Shown here: piece by piece, positions 1 through 8,294 of the stretch | How positions within the stretch are numbered: position 1 is the first letter of the stretch | Layout: each line of letters starts with the position of its first letter | From: Pseudomonas sp. RIT-PI-AD | GTDB taxonomy: Bacteria; Pseudomonadota; Gammaproteobacteria; Pseudomonadales; Pseudomonadaceae | DNA length: 64,000 bases | Direction of reading: 5' to 3' | Assembly: GCF_025642785.1 (NCBI RefSeq) | Contig: NZ_JANZKU010000004.1 | Coordinates: 124,001 to 188,000, forward strand | Notes under the pieces: model-generated | Seen by the model: the letters and a program-made list of their open reading frames with translations, nothing else | Told to the model about the DNA's origin: nothing | Databases searched by the model: none | Made by a program: the position numbers and the translations under genes

Positions 1-995
1 AGCAACCGCCGGAGCGCCTCAGCGAGCGCATCTGGGACCTCGACCGGCTCGGCTGCAAATGCCTGGTGCTCTGCCCCACCACCGAGCAGTCGCTGTTCCA
101 TGGCGTCCTGCCGGACGGCCACAGCCAACTGCAGTCCAAACCCGCCTGTACCCGCAAGCTGCAACGCGCCCTCGCCGAACTGATCAGCCCGCGCCAGCCG
201 AAGTTCGAGCCCAGCCCGATGCCGCAGAACAGCCGCGCGCCCCGCCTGCTCTGCGTCGACGACAACCCGGCGAACCTGCTGCTGGTGCAGACCCTGCTCA
301 GCGACATGGGCGCCCAGGTGCGCGCGGTGGACAGCGGCGCGGCGGCCCTGGAAGCGGTGGAACGGGAGGATTTCGACCTGGTGCTGATGGACGTGCAGAT
401 GCCCGGCATGGACGGCCGGCAGACCACTGAGGCGATCCGCCGCTGGGAGGAAAGCCACGAGAGCGGCCCGGTGCCGATCGTCGCGCTGACCGCCCACGCC
501 CTGGCCAACGAGAAGCGCGCCCTGCTGCAAAGCGGGATGGACGATTACCTGACCAAGCCCATCAGCGAACGCCAATTGGCCCAGGTGGTGCTCAAGTGGA
601 CGGGGCTGTCGTTGCACCAGCACGGCCAGGAGCGTGCCGGTGAACCGGCGATCAACCCCGGCCTGAGCGTGCTGGACGCCGACGAGGGCCTGCGCCTGGC
701 CGCCGGCAAGGCCGATCTGGCGGCCGACATGCTGAGCATGCTGCTCGCCTCGCTGGAGGCCGATCGCGAGGCGATCCGCGACGCCCGCGACAGCGGCGAC
801 CGGGTCGCGTTGATCGAGCGGGTTCACCGGCTGCACGGCGCCACGCGGTATTGCGGCGTCCCGCAACTGCGCGCCGCCTGCCAGCGCAGCGAAACCCTGC
901 TCAAGCAGGAAGACCCGGCGGCCGCCCCGGCGCTGGACGAACTGGATGCCGCCATGCTGCGCCTGGCGAGCGAGGCGCAGGCACCGGTCGGCTGA
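1..995 (+). CDS. gacS: GacS-type hybrid sensor kinase, C-terminal part (partial at window start)
   Basis: This is the 3' end of a hybrid histidine kinase; the frame is open through base 3, so the start lies outside the window. The visible part is a receiver domain (about bases 240-590) followed by an HPt domain. The phospho-acceptor Asp is encoded at 390-392 in LMDVQMPGMDG, and the conserved Lys lies in LTKPIS. The HPt His is at 825-827 in HRLHGATRYCG. In the family, GacS passes phosphate to GacA, which induces the small RNAs that titrate RsmA and thereby controls biofilm and secondary metabolism. Domain order, the sequence as I remember it, and the neighbour ldhA all match P. aeruginosa GacS. 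The kinase and sensor regions cannot be judged here. Confidence 0.9.
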   Translation, partial: QPPERLSERIWDLDRLGCKCLVLCPTTEQSLFHGVLPDGHSQLQSKPACTRKLQRALAELISPRQPKFEPSPMPQNSRAPRLLCVDDNPANLLLVQTLLSDMGAQVRAVDSGAAALEAVEREDFDLVLMDVQMPGMDGRQTTEAIRRWEESHESGPVPIVALTAHALANEKRALLQSGMDDYLTKPISERQLAQVVLKWTGLSLHQHGQERAGEPAINPGLSVLDADEGLRLAAGKADLAADMLSMLLASLEADREAIRDARDSGDRVALIERVHRLHGATRYCGVPQLRAACQRSETLLKQEDPAAAPALDELDAAMLRLASEAQAPVG

Positions 996-1060
996 ACCGG
1001 ATTTCGCTCGGCCGCTTCGGCTAGGCTGTGTCGCTACCGACAAGCGAAAGGAGATCGGCC

Positions 1061-2050
1061 ATGCGCATCATGTTGTTCAGTAGCCAACGCTACGACCAGG
1101 AGAGTTTTCTTGCCGGCAACGTCGGCCACGCCTTCGAGCTGAATTTCCAGAACGCCCGCCTGGACTTCGACACCGCCGCCCTCGCCGAGGGCTATCCGGT
1201 GGTCTGCGCCTTCATCAACGATGATCTCAGCGCGCCGGTGCTGGAGCGCCTGGCCGTGGGCGGCACCCGGCTGATCGCCCTGCGCTCGGCCGGCTACAAC
1301 CACATCGACCTGATCGCCGCCCGCCGCCTGGATATGGACGTGGTGCGGGTGCCGGCCTATTCGCCCTACGCGGTGGCGGAACACGCCGTGGCGCTGATCC
1401 TGGCGCTGTCGCGGCGCCTGCACCGGGCCTACAACCGCACCCGCGACGGCGACTTCAGCCTGCACGGGCTGATCGGCTTCGACCTCCGCGGCAAGACCGT
1501 CGGCGTCATCGGCACCGGCCAGATCGGCACGGTCTTCGCGCAGATCATGGCCGGGTTCGGGTGTCGCGTGCTGGCCTTCGACCCGCAGCCGAACTCGGCC
1601 CTGCTCGCCCTCGGCGCCGAATACGTCGAGCTGGACGAGATGCTCGCCGCCTCCGATATCCTCAGCCTGCACTGCCCCTTGCTGCCGGCCACCCGCCACC
1701 TGATCGACGCCGCACGGCTGCAACTGATGAAGCGCGGCGCCATGCTGATCAATACCAGCCGTGGCGCGCTGGTGGACGCGCCGGCGCTGATCGAGGCGCT
1801 GAAGAGCGGGCACCTGGGCTACCTGGGCCTCGACGTCTACGAGGAAGAGGCCCAGTTGTTCTTCCAGGACCGCTCCGACCTGCCCTTGCAGGACGATGTG
1901 CTGGCCCGCCTGCTGACCTTCCCCAACGTGGTGGTGACCGCCCACCAGGCCTTCCTGACCCAGGAAGCGCTGGAGGCCATCGCGGCCACCACACTGAACA
2001 ACGTGGCGGCCTGGAGCGCCGGGCAACCCTGCAACCAGGTCGTCGCCTAG
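1061..2050 (+). CDS. ldhA: D-lactate dehydrogenase (fermentative), LdhA
   Basis: NAD-dependent D-2-hydroxyacid dehydrogenase that reduces pyruvate to D-lactate in the cytoplasm under oxygen limitation. The protein has 329 residues, the usual length for this enzyme. It shows the Rossmann motif GVIGTGQIG, the NTSRGALVD segment, LDVYEEE, and TAHQAFLT carrying the catalytic His. The ATG at 1061 is preferred over an in-frame start at 1028 because AAAGGAGA lies 7-10 bases before it and the family begins MRI. It follows gacS by about 65 bases on the same strand, an arrangement I recall from P. aeruginosa. Confidence 0.93.
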   Translation: MRIMLFSSQRYDQESFLAGNVGHAFELNFQNARLDFDTAALAEGYPVVCAFINDDLSAPVLERLAVGGTRLIALRSAGYNHIDLIAARRLDMDVVRVPAYSPYAVAEHAVALILALSRRLHRAYNRTRDGDFSLHGLIGFDLRGKTVGVIGTGQIGTVFAQIMAGFGCRVLAFDPQPNSALLALGAEYVELDEMLAASDILSLHCPLLPATRHLIDAARLQLMKRGAMLINTSRGALVDAPALIEALKSGHLGYLGLDVYEEEAQLFFQDRSDLPLQDDVLARLLTFPNVVVTAHQAFLTQEALEAIAATTLNNVAAWSAGQPCNQVVA

Positions 2051-2181
2051 GCCGTGTTAGCATGCCCGCTCTTTTCCGGCCGACCGCTCCGGCGGCGGCC
2101 GTTCCGATCCGCCGGTGCCGCGCGCGTCCTCGACGCGGCCCCCGTACCACACGCCGCGTTCCGAGGCGGCCAGGAAGCGTC

Positions 2182-2622
2182 ATGGTCGAACACGATTTCC
2201 GCTACAACCTGCTCAACCCCGCGCATACCCTCAACGAATGCCGCGCCCTGGCGCCGGGCCGCTACCAGGTGACCGGCGCCGGCGGCTCGATCCAGGCCGG
2301 CGACACCCTGCTGGTGAGCCTCAAGGGCAGCCGCGACCTGCACATGCGCTTGCAGGTGGAGAAGGTACGCCACCTGATCAACCCGCCCGGCCAGTGGCTG
2401 GCGGTGGCCAAGGGGCCGGTCTTCCGCGAGCTGGCGATCCATCGCTGGCAGGTCGAGTGCGACGGCTGCGCCCGCACGCTCGAGCTGGAATTCGCCGTCG
2501 ACGCCAGCCTGGGCGAGCGCGCACGGGCACCGGCCGCCGAGGCACGCCTCGCCGAACTGGGCTGGCGCACCGCCGAAGGACGGCACGTCTGCCCACGCTG
2601 CCGCCAGGAGCACGCCGCATGA
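2182..2622 (+). CDS. conserved hypothetical protein with C-terminal Cys pairs
   Basis: A 146-residue protein with no recognised enzyme domain. The first ~75 residues are mixed and beta-rich. The C-terminal half contains CDGCART and a final CPRCRQEH, two CxxC pairs that could bind one zinc ion. The start at 2182 is chosen because AGGAAG precedes it at the right distance; longer in-frame readings upstream run through ldhA in another frame. Its stop overlaps the start of the next lipoprotein gene (ATGA), so the two are probably translationally coupled. A homologue sits next to ldhA in P. aeruginosa as far as I recall. Function unknown. Confidence 0.75.
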   Translation: MVEHDFRYNLLNPAHTLNECRALAPGRYQVTGAGGSIQAGDTLLVSLKGSRDLHMRLQVEKVRHLINPPGQWLAVAKGPVFRELAIHRWQVECDGCARTLELEFAVDASLGERARAPAAEARLAELGWRTAEGRHVCPRCRQEHAA

Positions 2623-3026
2623 AACCTTGGCTCCCCCTGACCGCCTCGCTGCTCGCCCTCGGCGGCTGCGCCAGCGAGCCCGAAAACGTCCTGGAGCGCG
2701 AGACCGCCTACCAGGTGGAATGGATCGGCGAGCGCCCGCTGGTGGAACGCAGCCACCTGACCCTGAACCTGGGCGAAGACGGACGCGCCTATGGCAACGC
2801 CGGCTGCAACCACTGGTTCGCGCCCTATACCCTGGAAAACGACAGCCTGCGCTTCGGCCAGACCGGCAGCACGCGGAAACTCTGCTCGCCCGCGGTCATG
2901 GAACAGGAACAGCGTTTCCTCGACGCCCTGGGCCAGATCCAGCGCTGGGACGTCTCGCCGTTGGGCCAATTGCGCCTGTGGCCGGCCCACGGCAAGCCGA
3001 TCCGGCTGCTGCCGGAACAGGGCTGA
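2619..3026 (+). CDS. META-domain (HslJ-like) lipoprotein
   Basis: A 135-residue envelope protein. The N-terminus is a lipoprotein signal with LLALGGC (lipidated Cys17). The rest fits the META/HslJ fold: a WxL-type start (YQVEWIGERPL), the central GNAGCNHWFAPY segment and a late MEQEQRFLDAL helix. META proteins are small beta-barrels associated with the envelope, heat-shock induced in the E. coli HslJ case. The ATG overlaps the previous stop by four bases and CAGGAG lies about nine bases upstream. Substrate or partner unknown. Confidence 0.8.
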   Translation: MKPWLPLTASLLALGGCASEPENVLERETAYQVEWIGERPLVERSHLTLNLGEDGRAYGNAGCNHWFAPYTLENDSLRFGQTGSTRKLCSPAVMEQEQRFLDALGQIQRWDVSPLGQLRLWPAHGKPIRLLPEQG

Positions 3027-3038
3027 TCCCTCGCCCGC

Positions 3039-4097
3039 TCAGTCGAACAGTTCCAACTGCTGGTAGTGCCCGCGCAGGTCGAGCAGGCGCATGCCGATGC
3101 CGACCAGCCGGACCGGCTTGTTGCCGCGGGCGAACGCGGCGCCGAGCAACAAGCGGTAGCTGTCCAGGTCGAGGCCCGCGCCGGCCTGCTCCAGGGTGGT
3201 CTGGGTGAAGTCGTGGAACTTGAGTTTGACGAAGGGCTTGTCCGCCCGATAACCGTCGTCCAGCCGCGCTCGCCGGGTGCTCAGCGCCTCGTACAACTCG
3301 GGCAGTTGCGCCAGGCAGGCGGGCAGGTCCGGCAGGTCCTGGTCGTAGGTGTTCTCCACGCTCACCGACTGGCGGCGGCTGTCCACCTGCACCGGCCGCT
3401 CGTCGAGCCCGCGTGCCAGGTTCCACAGGCGCTCGCCGAAACTGCCGAACTCGCGCAACAGCGCCAGCTTGTCCCACTCCCTCAGGTCCGCGCAGCTGCG
3501 GATGCCCTGGCGCGCCAGCTTGTCGGCGGTGACCTTGCCGACCCCGTGCAGCTTGCTCACCGGCAAGGCGGCGACGAACGCCTCGATCTCGTCCGGCTTG
3601 ATCACGAACAGCCCGTTGGGCTTGCGCCAGTCGCTGGCGATCTTGGCCAGGAACTTGTTCGGCGCCACCCCGGCCGACACCGTAATGCTCAGGTCCTGCC
3701 AGACCCGCCGGCGAATGTCCTGGGCGATGCGCGTGGCGCTGCCGGCGAAATGCGGCGTGGCGGTCACGTCGAGGAAGGCCTCGTCCAGCGACAGGGGCTC
3801 GATGACTTCGGTGTAGTCGCGGAAGATCGCCTGGACCTGCCGCGAAACCGCCTTGTACACCTCCATGCGTGGCCGCACGATCAGCAGGTCGGGGCAGAGC
3901 TTCAAGGCATGTCCGGACGGCATCGCCGAGCGCACGCCATAGGCGCGCGCCTCGTAGTTGCAGGTCGCGATCACCCCGCGCCGATCGGCCGAGCCGCCCA
4001 CCGCCAGCGGCCGATTCGCCAGGCGCGGGTCGTCGCGCATCTCGATGGCCGCGTAGAAACAGTCGCAGTCGATATGAATGATCTTTCTTTGCGTCAT
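3039..4097 (-). CDS. dinB: DNA polymerase IV
   Basis: Y-family translesion polymerase, 352 residues. It starts MTQRKIIHIDCDCFYAAIE, giving the first catalytic Asp (D10) and the steric-gate Phe14. The second acidic pair is D105-E106 in SLDEAFLDVT. HhH and little-finger regions follow (HGVGKVTADKL at mid-length). The in-frame extension upstream to 4166 is unlikely because family members begin at the chosen Met. It is convergent with the META lipoprotein gene, only 12 bases away. DinB is LexA-regulated in many gamma-proteobacteria, but I do not see a clear LexA box in 4098-4265. Confidence 0.95.
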   Translation of the reverse strand: MTQRKIIHIDCDCFYAAIEMRDDPRLANRPLAVGGSADRRGVIATCNYEARAYGVRSAMPSGHALKLCPDLLIVRPRMEVYKAVSRQVQAIFRDYTEVIEPLSLDEAFLDVTATPHFAGSATRIAQDIRRRVWQDLSITVSAGVAPNKFLAKIASDWRKPNGLFVIKPDEIEAFVAALPVSKLHGVGKVTADKLARQGIRSCADLREWDKLALLREFGSFGERLWNLARGLDERPVQVDSRRQSVSVENTYDQDLPDLPACLAQLPELYEALSTRRARLDDGYRADKPFVKLKFHDFTQTTLEQAGAGLDLDSYRLLLGAAFARGNKPVRLVGIGMRLLDLRGHYQQLELFD

Positions 4098-4265
4098 GGC
4101 GCCCCGAGCATGGAAATCGGCCTGTGCTGCGTGCATTTGCCTCCGGCGCGGCGCAGCCTCGGCCATGATATCCGCTGCGCCGTCTTTTGCCCCTTCGCGA
4201 AACGCCGTCGCAGGCGGGAGCTCCGGGTCGGCCGCCGAACGGTCGGAGCGGCGTGGGACGGCCGC

Positions 4266-4805
4266 CTACCGGCCCAACCCCAGGGCCAGGCCCAGGCCGA
4301 TCGCCAGCAGCATCAGCAGGCTGGGATAGAAGGTGAGCGCGAACCCCAGGGCGCGCGCCGGCGCGCCGCGGGCGTAACCGCGCCAGAACAGAATCCGCCC
4401 GAGCAGGAACAGCACCGCCGCCACGGCGACCGCGCCCTGCCAGCGGGGCGGCATCGCCACGGCCCAGAGGCCATGGGTACACACCGCCAGGACGACCTGT
4501 TCGAGGGTGTTCTGCAGGCAGGCCTGGTAATGTCGGACGCGATCCGAACCCGCGCTCATCCCACTGCCCTCGATATCCTCGGGTGTGACGAAACGATGGC
4601 GAGCGATCAGCGCGATACCGCCCGCCAGGCAGGCGATCACCAGGAAATCCCAGCGCAGTGCGGCAGCCAGCCGAGCGGGGATGTCCGGGGACGAGGGCGC
4701 CCCGGCCGGCATCGCCAGGATGGCCGAGGCAAGCGCGATCACGCTGATGGCCAACCCCAGCAGCATACCGTCGAGGACGCCGCGCTGTTTTTCGCTCAAG
4801 GGCAT
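4266..4805 (-). CDS. MAPEG-like integral membrane protein
   Basis: A 179-residue protein with about four hydrophobic segments (near residues 13-33, 52-70, 105-125 and 150-175). The pattern RVRHYQACLQNTLEQ, followed by LFLLGRILFWRGYARGAPARALGFALTFYP, resembles the MAPEG family of membrane proteins linked to glutathione and eicosanoid metabolism. Residue-level support for glutathione binding is weak. The start at 4805 is preferred to a GTG at 4826 because GGAGG lies about six bases before it. It is transcribed toward dinB with a 168-base gap and may share its transcript. Function unknown. Confidence 0.7.
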   Translation of the reverse strand: MPLSEKQRGVLDGMLLGLAISVIALASAILAMPAGAPSSPDIPARLAAALRWDFLVIACLAGGIALIARHRFVTPEDIEGSGMSAGSDRVRHYQACLQNTLEQVVLAVCTHGLWAVAMPPRWQGAVAVAAVLFLLGRILFWRGYARGAPARALGFALTFYPSLLMLLAIGLGLALGLGR

Positions 4806-5002
4806 GGAGCCTCCGAGGGATACCACCGGTATGCGAGCGCCTGCCGCCCCGGGCGATCCCGGGTGCCCTGCATCTCGCCCGGCTGCGTCGGAATGGATGA
4901 ATAGCGGGCGTGCTTATCATCCTTTCGTCTACCGGCGCCAGACCCTCCGACAGGCGGCACGCAGGTACATGAAACTGACCCGCGACCTCCTGTCAAACAG
5001 GC

Positions 5003-5302
5003 ATGAGCTTTCCGAACCTGAATGATCAACGCTTCGCCGCCTTTCGCTTCGTGACGAACGGATTGTCGCTGGCCGAGCATATTCATGTCCGTATCGAGCA
5101 CACCGGCGGGACCATGGTGGAAATGGTGCTGTACCAGAAAGGCAGGGCCACCCGCTTCCTGGTTCCGCAGATGAAGCTCAACGATGCGGTGGAACTGCGC
5201 AAGGCCATTCTGAAGATGAGCCAGGCTCCAGATATCGACGACGACTATCAACCCAGCCTGAGCAAGATCACCGAACCCCCGATCAACGATCCGGTTTTCT
5301 AA
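5003..5302 (+). CDS. small conserved hypothetical protein
   Basis: A 99-residue soluble protein with no signal peptide and no recognised domain. It is predicted to be mainly beta-strand (HIHVRIEHTGGTMVEMVLYQ) followed by a helix (NDAVELRKAILKMSQ) and an acidic, proline-containing tail. The ribosome-binding site is weak (ACAGGC). The next small gene starts 11 bases after its stop, on the same strand, so the two probably form one transcript. I do not recognise either protein; small paired genes of this kind are common in Pseudomonas core genomes. Confidence 0.65.
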   Translation: MSFPNLNDQRFAAFRFVTNGLSLAEHIHVRIEHTGGTMVEMVLYQKGRATRFLVPQMKLNDAVELRKAILKMSQAPDIDDDYQPSLSKITEPPINDPVF

Positions 5303-5313
5303 AGGACGGCGCC

Positions 5314-5529
5314 ATGCTGGAACTCGAACGACACCTGTCCCATGGCCTCCCGCGCCACTGTCAGTTGACGGTTCTCAGGCAAGGCTCACGCACCGAGATC
5401 ACCGTGCGTGACTGTCTCGCCGACAGCATCGTCCGGCGCGCCCTCAACGACCGCCATCTCTCCAACGACGACTTGCTCATGACCTTGATCGACGACGTGG
5501 TTCGCGAAGTGGACAAGAAGCGCCACTGA
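5314..5529 (+). CDS. small conserved hypothetical protein
   Basis: A 71-residue soluble protein with no recognised domain. It reads as two or three strands (CQLTVLRQGSRTEITV) followed by helices (SNDDLLMTLIDDVVREVD) and a basic end. The start is well supported by AAGGA nine bases upstream. It lies 11 bases after the preceding small gene and is probably co-transcribed with it. Like its partner it pairs short strands with a C-terminal helix, but I see no convincing sequence similarity between the two. Confidence 0.65.
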   Translation: MLELERHLSHGLPRHCQLTVLRQGSRTEITVRDCLADSIVRRALNDRHLSNDDLLMTLIDDVVREVDKKRH

Positions 5530-5729
5530 ACGCCGCAACCCGATGAAAACCCTTCCTCCGCGAAACTAATATCGCCGCCCGCGCTCCTAGGTTCTGTCCG
5601 ACAATCCGGCCTTCCATTCGACCGTGAACGAACGCTCACGCAGGGTGGTCGCTTTACCCCGGAATACCTCGTTGACCCCGGAAACCCGCCAGCCCCGCGC
5701 CACATCCTTCACCACTCAGGACATCAGCT

Positions 5730-6146
5730 TTGAACACAGACGACCTTCGTTCCCAGGACGCCCTTTCGCCCTACGACGCACCGGAGCAGACGCTGTTGAT
5801 CGTCGAGGACGACAACAGCATCCGCCTGCTCCTGGTGGAGATGCTGGCCGACCTGGGCTACCGGATCGTCGAGACCGCCAATGCCTTCGAGGCCTTGCAG
5901 GCACTGGAGGGCGAGGAGCCGATCCACCTGATGATGACGGACATCGGCATGCGCGGCATGAACGGCATGGTGCTCGCCGAAACGGCCCGGCAACTGCGCC
6001 CCGGGCTGCCGGTGCTGTTCATCACCGGCCACGCCCACGACGGCGATATCGTCAACCGGCAATTCGGCAACGGCACCGAGATCATCTTCAAGCCCTTCAG
6101 CATCGATGCCTTGGAAGAAAAAGTCCGCACCATGCTGCGCCGCTGA
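5730..6146 (+). CDS. single-domain response regulator (stand-alone receiver)
   Basis: A 138-residue CheY-like receiver with no output domain. Key residues are present: acidic pair D27-D28 (VEDDNS), phospho-acceptor D71 (MMTDIGM), T99 (LFITGHA) and K121 (IFKPFS). It begins at a TTG codon, with CAGGA about nine bases upstream; no ATG lies at a suitable place, so translation may be weak. About 20 residues precede the receiver fold. No kinase gene is adjacent, so its partner is unknown. Such proteins act by phospho-transfer or by direct protein contact. Confidence 0.82.
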   Translation: MNTDDLRSQDALSPYDAPEQTLLIVEDDNSIRLLLVEMLADLGYRIVETANAFEALQALEGEEPIHLMMTDIGMRGMNGMVLAETARQLRPGLPVLFITGHAHDGDIVNRQFGNGTEIIFKPFSIDALEEKVRTMLRR

Positions 6147-6163
6147 ACCGGATCCTCCGGCGC

Positions 6164-6185
6164 GGGCGCCGCGGCGCCCTCTTCC
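6164..6185 (+). terminator. possible terminator hairpin after the receiver gene
   Basis: GGGCGCC-GC-GGCGCCC is a perfect inverted repeat 18 bases after the stop codon at 6146. The U-tract is poor (TCTTCC), so termination would be weak or need Rho. Confidence 0.3.
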
Positions 6186-6304
6186 ACGGGCCCATCGCCC
6201 GGCCATGCCGTCCGCGCCGGGGCCAGGCCGCCCAGCGGATCATCGCCGGAACATGTGAAACCTCCGGGTCCGTCGCAAGGCGGCCGCGGTCCATGAACTA
6301 CTCG

Positions 6305-6332
6305 GAACTTCCCTCGAATCTCCCGTTTCTCA
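6305..6332 (+). promoter_or_regulatory. AlgU (sigma-22/RpoE-like) promoter candidate
   Basis: GAACTT (6305-6310), 17 bases, then TCTCA (6328-6332). This fits the envelope-stress sigma consensus GAACTT-N16/17-TCNNA. The start of the DUF3203-like gene lies 57 bases downstream, giving a short leader. Match seen by eye; not tested. Confidence 0.55.
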
Positions 6333-6388
6333 CCTAGAGAAGACGCTACGCGTCCAACAACAACGAGCAGCAGCTCGGGAGAAACGCC

Positions 6389-6622
6389 ATGAACGTGGAA
6401 ATTGACGCACCCAACGACTCCTGCACCTTCGTCGTAGAAGGCAACCGCTATCCGCGAGCGATTTCCTCGCTGGTGATCACCACCGATCCGGAAAAACGCA
6501 TGTCGGTGATCGATTTGCCGGAAACCCGGGTTTTTCTCAATGAACAGGACGCCCAGCAATTGATCGGCGCCGGTGCCAAGGACGACCGTTCCAACGTGAT
6601 CACCGACGACCCGGACAATTGA
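6389..6622 (+). CDS. small DUF3203-like protein
   Basis: A 77-residue soluble acidic protein. It reads as a small beta-rich domain (MNVEIDAPNDSCTFVVEGN, then SSLVITTDPEKRMSVIDL) with a helix (NEQDAQQLIGAGA) and an acidic tail. It resembles the DUF3203 proteins known from Pseudomonas; the assignment is from memory. A good Shine-Dalgarno (GGGAGAAA) precedes the ATG. The promoter matching AlgU consensus at 6305-6332 suggests induction by envelope stress along with alginate genes. No enzymatic motif is visible. Confidence 0.7.
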   Translation: MNVEIDAPNDSCTFVVEGNRYPRAISSLVITTDPEKRMSVIDLPETRVFLNEQDAQQLIGAGAKDDRSNVITDDPDN

Positions 6623-6736
6623 AATTGCACGTGCAAAAGCGCCCGAATGCCCCGCCGGCTATGGGCTGGAGCCGATTCGGCCGCTTCGCCGGCGCTGTAA
6701 ATAGTTGAAGAGAAAACACTTTTTCTCAGGAAAGTG

Positions 6737-6764
6737 TTGACAGGGGTTGGTTTTTCGCTAGAAT
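6737..6764 (+). promoter_or_regulatory. sigma-70 promoter of the initiator tRNA gene
   Basis: A consensus TTGACA (6737-6742) and TAGAAT (6759-6764) are separated by 16 bases. The mature tRNA starts 14 bases after the -10 box, as expected for a strong stable-RNA promoter. Confidence 0.85.
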
Positions 6765-6777
6765 GCCGACCCACAGA

Positions 6778-6854
<77 letters not shown>

Positions 6855-6867
6855 ACGTTGTAGTCAT

Positions 6868-6906
6868 CGGCCCCGACCGCCCCAGGCAGTCGGGGCCGAT
6901 TGCTTT
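6868..6906 (+). terminator. intrinsic terminator of the tRNA-fMet transcript
   Basis: CGGCCCCGAC pairs with GTCGGGGCCG around an 11-base loop, 13 bases after the tRNA end, followed by ATTGCTTT. Confidence 0.8.
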
Positions 6907-6998
6907 CCGGGATCCTTTCAGCGCAACGCGAAGGCACCCAAGCCGCCGCGCCTCTTCGCCCGGTCGCTCACCCTCTTCCCGTTTCTCGGGTCCGGGCT

Positions 6999-7451
6999 TT
7001 AGCGCTCCCAGCGCTTCGCCGCCTGCTGGTCGCTACCACGCCCCTCCACCCAGCAGGAACCCTCCGGGGTCTCTTCCTTTTTCCAGAAGGGTGCGCGGGT
7101 TTTCAGATAATCCATGACGAACGCACAGGCCTCGAAGGCCGCCTGGCGATGGGCGCTGGACACCCCGACGAACACGATGGGCTCGCCCGGGGCCAAGTGA
7201 CCGACCCGGTGCAACACCCGCAGACCCAATAAAGGCCAGCGGCTTTCCGCCTCTTCGACGATCGCCGCGAGGGCCTTTTCGGTCATCCCTGGATAATGTT
7301 CGAGGAACAGGCCCGCCACCTCGCGCCCCTGGTTGAAATCGCGGACGTAGCCGACGAAGCTCACCACCGCGCCAATCCCGAGCTGGGCGGCGTGCAGGGC
7401 ATTCAGCTCGACGCCGGGATCGAACGGCGCTTCCTGGACCTGGATGCTCAT
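6999..7451 (-). CDS. moaE: molybdopterin synthase catalytic subunit MoaE
   Basis: Large subunit of molybdopterin synthase, which inserts two sulfur atoms carried by MoaD into precursor Z to make molybdopterin. The protein has 150 residues, standard for the family. Characteristic segments are GAVVSFVGYVRD, LEHYPGMTEK, the HRVGHLAPGEP stretch, and the substrate-binding FWKKE near the C-terminus. It is the last gene of the moaC-moaD-moaE operon, starting one base after the moaD stop. It acts in the cytoplasm for molybdoenzymes such as nitrate reductase. Confidence 0.95.
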   Translation of the reverse strand: MSIQVQEAPFDPGVELNALHAAQLGIGAVVSFVGYVRDFNQGREVAGLFLEHYPGMTEKALAAIVEEAESRWPLLGLRVLHRVGHLAPGEPIVFVGVSSAHRQAAFEACAFVMDYLKTRAPFWKKEETPEGSCWVEGRGSDQQAAKRWER

Positions 7452-7452
7452 C

Positions 7453-7701
7453 TCAGCCGCCGGTCACGGTGGGGAAGAACGCGATCTCGTCGCCATCCTC
7501 CAAGGGCTCGTCCAGGGCGCAGAGTTCCTGGTTGCGCGCGCACATCAGCCCCGCCTCGCCGAGCAGCGCCCATATGCCACCCCGCGCCAGCAAGCGCTGG
7601 CGCACGTCGTCCAGGCGCTGCAGCCCGGCGTCCCAGGCGAACTGCTCGCCGTCCAGCCCCAGCGCTTCCCGATAACGGGCGAAATACTGCACCCGGATCA
7701 T
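7453..7701 (-). CDS. moaD: molybdopterin synthase sulfur-carrier subunit MoaD
   Basis: An 82-residue ubiquitin-fold protein ending in the obligatory Gly-Gly (FFPTVTGG), which is adenylated and then thiocarboxylated to carry sulfur to MoaE. The start [15 protein letters not shown] is typical of the family. It overlaps moaC by four bases (ATGA) and its stop is one base from the moaE start, so the three genes are translationally coupled. A longer in-frame reading upstream lies within moaC and is not real. Confidence 0.94.
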   Translation of the reverse strand: MIRVQYFARYREALGLDGEQFAWDAGLQRLDDVRQRLLARGGIWALLGEAGLMCARNQELCALDEPLEDGDEIAFFPTVTGG

Positions 7702-8180
7702 CGCGGCGCCTCCGCGTCCGCCTGGTAATCGCCGCTCTTGCCGCCCCGCTTCTCCAGCACCCGCACCCCCTCGATGATCATCCCGCGATCCACTGCCTTG
7801 CACATGTCGTAGAGGGTCAGGGCCGCGACGCTGGCAGCGGTGAGGGCCTCCATCTCCACGCCGGTCTGCCCCGACAGCTTGCAGCGGGCGAGGATGCGCA
7901 CGCTGTCCTCGCCCTCGGCGTGGAGTTCCAGCTTGATGCTGGTGAGCAGCAGCGGATGGCACAGCGGGATCAGTTCGTGGGTCTTCTTCGCCGCCTGGAT
8001 GCCGGCGATGCGCGCGACAGCGAACACGTCGCCCTTGGGATGGCCGCCCTGCTGGATCATGCGCAGGGTTTCCGGGCGCATGCGCACCCGCGCCTCGGCC
8101 GCCGCCTCGCGGAAGGTCACCGCTTTATCGGTGACATCGACCATGTTGGCACGGCCTTGGGAATCGAGATGGGTCAGCAC
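7698..8180 (-). CDS. moaC: cyclic pyranopterin monophosphate synthase MoaC
   Basis: Second enzyme of molybdenum-cofactor synthesis; it converts the MoaA product to cyclic pyranopterin monophosphate. The protein has 160 residues. Family hallmarks are ANMVDVTDK, the ELIPLCHPL segment with active-site His, [17 protein letters not shown], and [10 protein letters not shown] with the catalytic Lys-Asp. First gene of the moaCDE operon. moaA and moaB are not in this window. Confidence 0.96.
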   Translation of the reverse strand: MLTHLDSQGRANMVDVTDKAVTFREAAAEARVRMRPETLRMIQQGGHPKGDVFAVARIAGIQAAKKTHELIPLCHPLLLTSIKLELHAEGEDSVRILARCKLSGQTGVEMEALTAASVAALTLYDMCKAVDRGMIIEGVRVLEKRGGKSGDYQADAEAPR

Positions 8181-8294
8181 AACGTAGCTCCTCCGACGGC
8201 GGGCGATCGCCGCCCGCCAGCGGATTGTATACAGCGTCCGGCGCCCCCGCCCAGCCGCCGCGACGCCCGCCGGACGACGGGCGTCCGGCGCGGC

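Noticed and set aside
4098-4265. LexA box expected ahead of dinB
   Set aside because: No CTG-N10-CAG arrangement with the central A/T bias is present in this gap.
2896-4920. Long minus-strand frame of 674 residues overlapping dinB and the MAPEG-like gene
   Set aside because: It reads the dinB strand in another frame, the product is Arg/Gly/Pro-rich, and dinB with its catalytic residues occupies the same bases.
8181-8294. A molybdenum-cofactor riboswitch ahead of moaC
   Set aside because: The gap is only 114 bases and GC-rich; I see none of the paired elements known for the Moco RNA motif.
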